NCBI GenBank assembly: GCA_023392285.1
Contig: JAEVZK010000159.1
Coordinates: 1 to 7,742, forward strand
DNA: 7,742 nt
Direction of reading: 5' to 3'
Origin: Armatimonadota bacterium
GTDB taxonomy: Bacteria; Armatimonadota; Fimbriimonadia; Fimbriimonadales; Fimbriimonadaceae
Position numbers and translations under genes: made by a program. The notes under the pieces are model-generated. The model saw nothing but the letters and a program-made list of their open reading frames with translations. It made no database searches and was not told the origin of the DNA. Position 1 is the stretch's first letter. Every line of letters starts with the position of its first letter. This document shows, piece after piece, positions 5,163 through 7,742 of this stretch.

Positions 5163-5849
5163 ATGAATCGACAGTTGCTGGGAGTGGGATTGATAGCGCT
5201 TGGCGCGTGCGCAGTGGCAGGGGCCTTGGCGAACAAGATCGTTGTGAACGGAAAAGCGGTGCCGGGAGAAGTGCTCGTCCGTAACGGAGAAACCTACATC
5301 CCCGTTTCAGCCTTGAAGGCAGGGGGGATCAAGGTGACAAGCGCTAACGGCACCATCTCGATATGGACCAAGGAAGAAGCCGGCCAGTTTCAGACGGATG
5401 CGCTCGAAGGTGGCATGAACGAATGGCTCAACAATGGAGCTTTCCGCATGAGAGTTGCAAAGGTGGAGCCTTACAACGATCTGAACGGTGCGCGGCACTG
5501 CGTTCGCGTGACGATGGAACTTCGCAACGTCTCCAATACGGAAATGATCATCTCGGATGCAGGAACGCAAGGCGCTTTGACGCTTTACGACGACAAAGGC
5601 AACACCCCGGAAACAGACGGCGCGGAGTGGAACAACAATTTCCTGTTTAAGACTCTCGCTCCTGCGGCTGGAACGACCGCCGAAGTGAATTTTTACTACC
5701 CAGTCACCATGGATCCGTCCACGATCGGGGTACCGGACCGGCTCCTCGTGCAAGTCAAGCCGGACCCCGCACTGCTGAAAGCGCGCGGACTGAGGATCAC
5801 GGTTCCAAAGCCTAGCATGCGATTTCTCCTGCAAAAGAAATCCGGTTGA
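5163..5849 (+). CDS. Secreted two-domain protein: copper-amine-oxidase-like N-terminal domain plus Ig-like domain
   Basis: This is a 228-residue exported protein of unknown function. The start ATG at 5163 is chosen over one at 5079 because it begins a good signal peptide (MNRQLLGVGLIALGACAVAG, then ALA at 21-23, cleavage before Asn24) and has the TANNNT box directly upstream. Residues about 24-68 (VVNGKAVPGEVLVRNGETYI, then PVSAL) resemble half of the copper amine oxidase N-terminal domain, a small fold common in secreted bacterial proteins, where it does not bind copper by itself. Residues about 93-200 alternate hydrophobic strands (VRVTMELRNVSNTEMIISDA, LTLYDDKGN, LAPAAGTTAEVNFYYPV) like the DUF4352/Ig-like fold. 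Both domain calls are by pattern and tentative. There are no catalytic motifs and only one cysteine in the mature part. Its stop is 24 bases before the next small ORF on the same strand. Confidence 0.8.
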   Translation: MNRQLLGVGLIALGACAVAGALANKIVVNGKAVPGEVLVRNGETYIPVSALKAGGIKVTSANGTISIWTKEEAGQFQTDALEGGMNEWLNNGAFRMRVAKVEPYNDLNGARHCVRVTMELRNVSNTEMIISDAGTQGALTLYDDKGNTPETDGAEWNNNFLFKTLAPAAGTTAEVNFYYPVTMDPSTIGVPDRLLVQVKPDPALLKARGLRITVPKPSMRFLLQKKSG

Positions 5850-5861
5850 AGCGTTATGTGA

Positions 5862-5867
5862 TAGTTT
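5862..5867 (+). promoter_or_regulatory. Predicted -10 box (TAGTTT) for leaderless small gene
   Basis: TAGTTT lies at -12 to -7 of the GTG at 5874, with spacer ATAGGT, the same geometry as at three other starts in the window. It is the weakest of the four because the match is less like TATAAT and the gene it precedes is of uncertain reality. Confidence 0.4.
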
Positions 5868-5873
5868 ATAGGT

Positions 5874-6089
5874 GTGAGCTTTAGCCAGACCTATTTTGGA
5901 TATGATGCGCACCTGATGGAGCGCATCAAAGACGTCAATCGGCTGCTCGACCGCGAATCCGTGAGTCCGCGGCTGATCGTCGAAGGCCCGCTCCAATCTT
6001 GGCCCCCTCACATCGTCATCCTAGATGATTGGGTGGGTCGAACCCGCCTTCCCATTAACCATCACCGGGTTAGGCTAAGCGATCGGTAG
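5874..6089 (+). CDS. Small hypothetical protein (71 aa)
   Basis: This GTG-start ORF of 71 codons lies between the secreted protein and the convergent BNR gene. I do not recognise it. The product starts MSFSQTYFGYDAHLMERIKD, has a charged, probably helical segment (about 11-30) and a more hydrophobic centre (SPRLIVEGPLQSWPPHIVIL at about 31-50), and ends rich in Arg/His. It has no signal peptide or membrane segment. In its favour are the TAGTTT box at the standard distance and its fit into the gap between neighbours. Against it are the short length, the GTG start and the absence of a known family. It could be a fragment of a longer lost gene. Confidence 0.5.
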   Translation: MSFSQTYFGYDAHLMERIKDVNRLLDRESVSPRLIVEGPLQSWPPHIVILDDWVGRTRLPINHHRVRLSDR

Positions 6090-6092
6090 CTC

Positions 6093-6144
6093 GCACAGTT
6101 CGGTGCGGACCGGCCTCTTGACGATGAGAAGCTCTCGACTGTGC
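6093..6144. other. Foldable spacer between convergent genes (possible bidirectional terminator)
   Basis: The outer arms GCACAGT (6093-6099) and ACTGTGC (6138-6144) are perfect reverse complements. They enclose two small hairpins: CGGT/ACCG (6101-6104/6109-6112) and GAGA/TCTC (6126-6129/6133-6136). Together they would make a three-way junction that fills almost the whole space between the stop codons at 6089 and 6145. No T tract is present on either strand, so a classical intrinsic terminator is not supported. Convergent position makes a transcript-end role plausible. Confidence 0.35.
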
Positions 6145-7742
6145 CTATTGACTAAAGCCGCCTTCCTGTTCTTGCTTCTCACGCTCTTCCTCTTCTTCCT
6201 GGCCCCCGCGGCGTCGGACGCCGTGCTCTAGCTCCGGATTCCGAGGCGTGATACCTTCGATCTCGTTCCGGCGCAAGAGAGCCGTGTAGGCACTGACTTC
6301 TCCTCGTTCAAGTGCGCTAAGTGCGTTGAGTTGTAATTGCAGCGCCTTTGAAAGCTTGTCGAAGACCGCGAGAGCCTGCTTGGTTGGGGCATGTTGCCCG
6401 CCCTGAATGTTGCTCAGCACTCCCGCGAGCTGGTCGTTCAGCTTGATCGGGTAATTCAGAGGATCTTGGCCGCTGCGACTTCGGTATTGATAGATTTCTC
6501 CTTCAATCGAAGTCAGCGCGTCTTTCAGCTTGGCCCCTTCGGTTTTGACTTGCGCGTTCGCATGGGGATCGGCCATCGCCCGGTCGATCTGCTCCTTCAT
6601 ATCTCGAATTCGCAGCACCGCCTGATTGGCGGAATTGACGCGATCGCTCACTTGAAGGCTAACCTCGTATTGCTCCTGCAACGCTTTGGTCGACCCCGGC
6701 AGGCGCGGATCTTCGGTCAGCTGGAACGATTTCGTCTGAGCCTGCCCATTCACAATCATGCGAACGGTGTAGGTACCTGGCGGTGCGGGAATGGATCGCG
6801 AGAACCCGCTCCAGAAGATCATGCCGGGAAATGTTCCAAATCCAGGCACGGCGAGGCTGGAAGTCAGCTCGTGATAGCCTGGATCGGTATCTCCTATCGC
6901 GGTACCCAGCGCTCTGCCCTTCCAATCGAAATAGTCGAATTTAACCGCTTTGGCCTTATCGGGCAAGTAATAGTGAATGGAGGCGCGAGCCGAACTGCCG
7001 ATTCTCTGCTGATTCCAAGGCTGATATAGCGTGGGAGAATTCAACTTACTCGAGGTCAGGTCTGCCAATCGCGACATGTTGCGCATGATCCAGAACGATC
7101 GTCCATGGGTGGCAATGACGAGATCGTCGTCCTTGCAGATGAGGTCGTGAACAGGGCACAGCGGCAGATTCATTTGGAGACTTTGCCAGTGGTCTCCATC
7201 ATCGAAACTGACATATACGCCCTTCTCGGTTCCCGCGTAAAGGAGTCCCGGACGTCGCGGATCTACGCGGCAGACGCGTGCAAAGGCACCGTGGGGGATG
7301 CCTGTGGTGATGAGTGTCCAGGTTCTCCCGGAATCATGCGTCCGATAGAGATAAACGCCCGTGTCGTCATTCTGGTAATTGTTGACCGCAACGTAGGCAG
7401 TTGCCGGGTCATGCGGCGAAGCATCGATCATGCTCACACGCCCCCATTCCGGAAAGAGCTTGGTCGTAAGATTTTTCCAGCTCTTACCGCCGTCTTGGGT
7501 GAGCTGGACCAAACCATCATCGGTGCCAACCCAGATCACTCCGGCCTTCACCGGCGACTCAGCGACGGTGAAGATCGTGTCGTAATATTCGATGCTCGTA
7601 TTGTCTTGGGTGATCGGACCACCGCTTGATGCCTGCTTGCTCTTGTCGTTGCGGGTGAGGTCGGGGCTGATGATTTGCCAACTCTGACCGTCATCCGTGG
7701 TCTTCATTAAGTATTGCGAAGCCGTGTAGAGCAGGTTGGGAT
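6145..7742 (-). CDS. BNR/Asp-box (sortilin VPS10-like) propeller protein, C-terminal part; 5' end missing
   Basis: The minus-strand frame enters at the right edge and runs to TAG at 6147-6145; 531 residues are visible. Members of this group are usually near 1000 residues, so about half is missing, including the start and any signal peptide. The ATG at 7707 is internal, because the frame continues upstream of it (PNLLYTASQYL). The first ~215 residues form propeller blades with Asp boxes at 14-21 (TTDDGQSW), 81-88 (TQDGGKSW), 134-141 (THDSGRTW) and 178-185 (SFDDGDHW). A beta-rich domain follows (about 250-345; SIPAPPGTYTVRMIVNGQAQ at 316-335), then a long probably helical region (about 350-490) and a Glu/Gln-rich tail (513-526). 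Often annotated as glycosyl hydrolase, these proteins lack proven catalytic residues, so a binding or scaffolding role is equally possible. Its end is convergent with the small gene at 5874-6089. Confidence 0.9.
   Translation of the reverse strand, partial: PNLLYTASQYLMKTTDDGQSWQIISPDLTRNDKSKQASSGGPITQDNTSIEYYDTIFTVAESPVKAGVIWVGTDDGLVQLTQDGGKSWKNLTTKLFPEWGRVSMIDASPHDPATAYVAVNNYQNDDTGVYLYRTHDSGRTWTLITTGIPHGAFARVCRVDPRRPGLLYAGTEKGVYVSFDDGDHWQSLQMNLPLCPVHDLICKDDDLVIATHGRSFWIMRNMSRLADLTSSKLNSPTLYQPWNQQRIGSSARASIHYYLPDKAKAVKFDYFDWKGRALGTAIGDTDPGYHELTSSLAVPGFGTFPGMIFWSGFSRSIPAPPGTYTVRMIVNGQAQTKSFQLTEDPRLPGSTKALQEQYEVSLQVSDRVNSANQAVLRIRDMKEQIDRAMADPHANAQVKTEGAKLKDALTSIEGEIYQYRSRSGQDPLNYPIKLNDQLAGVLSNIQGGQHAPTKQALAVFDKLSKALQLQLNALSALERGEVSAYTALLRRNEIEGITPRNPELEHGVRRRGGQEEEEEREKQEQEGGFSQ

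Noticed and set aside
5307..6011. Long minus-strand frame (234 codons) opposite the secreted protein and the small ORF
   Set aside because: Arg/His-rich translation with no family resemblance. It lies opposite a gene that has a clear signal peptide and promoter, so it is a codon-bias shadow.

Overview
The window looks like chromosomal DNA from a free-living, moderately GC-rich bacterium that exports many proteins. My best guess is Armatimonadota, perhaps Fimbriimonadia. The grounds are indirect: a secreted GH3 enzyme with a PA14 insert, a PIG-L deacetylase beside a lipoprotein, a secreted protein with a copper-amine-oxidase-like N-terminal domain, a large BNR/Asp-box propeller protein, and promoters that fit leaderless transcription. 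No rRNA, tRNA, phage or transposase gene is visible, and Acidobacteriota or another soil phylum cannot be excluded.

Layout. The left 3.55 kb lies on the minus strand. Read in the direction of transcription, it holds a membrane-anchored PIG-L deacetylase (3554-2727), a lipoprotein (2666-1905), a strong intrinsic terminator (1885-1853), and a secreted GH3 glycosidase (from 1839, running off the left edge). Positions 3555-3995 form a gene-free divergent region. It contains a cluster of small hairpins, two of them with GNRA loops, that could be the leader of the next gene. On the plus strand follows a pyruvoyl-dependent decarboxylase of the SpeD (AdoMetDC) family with an unusual N-terminal extension (3996-4589). 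About 430 bp of tandem palindromic intergenic repeat come next (4595-5040). Then come a secreted two-domain protein (5163-5849) and a 71-residue orphan ORF (5874-6089). A short, highly foldable convergent spacer (6090-6144) separates these from the C-terminal part of a BNR/Asp-box protein on the minus strand (6145 to the right edge).

How the genes relate. Most products act at or outside the cell envelope: the GH3 enzyme on plant or microbial oligosaccharides, the deacetylase on an amino-sugar-like substrate, and the lipoprotein, propeller and two-domain proteins in roles that cannot be read from sequence. SpeD is the only evident cytoplasmic metabolic enzyme, and no spermidine synthase gene accompanies it. 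The genes are not one pathway.

The most notable points are four. A TANNNT box sits at exactly -12 to -7 of four different start codons, which suggests leaderless mRNAs. speD lacks that box and instead has a Shine-Dalgarno-like GAGG and a long, structured-looking leader. The SpeD protein carries about 77 extra N-terminal residues. The block downstream of speD is a nested inverted-repeat element present in two full copies and one stub.
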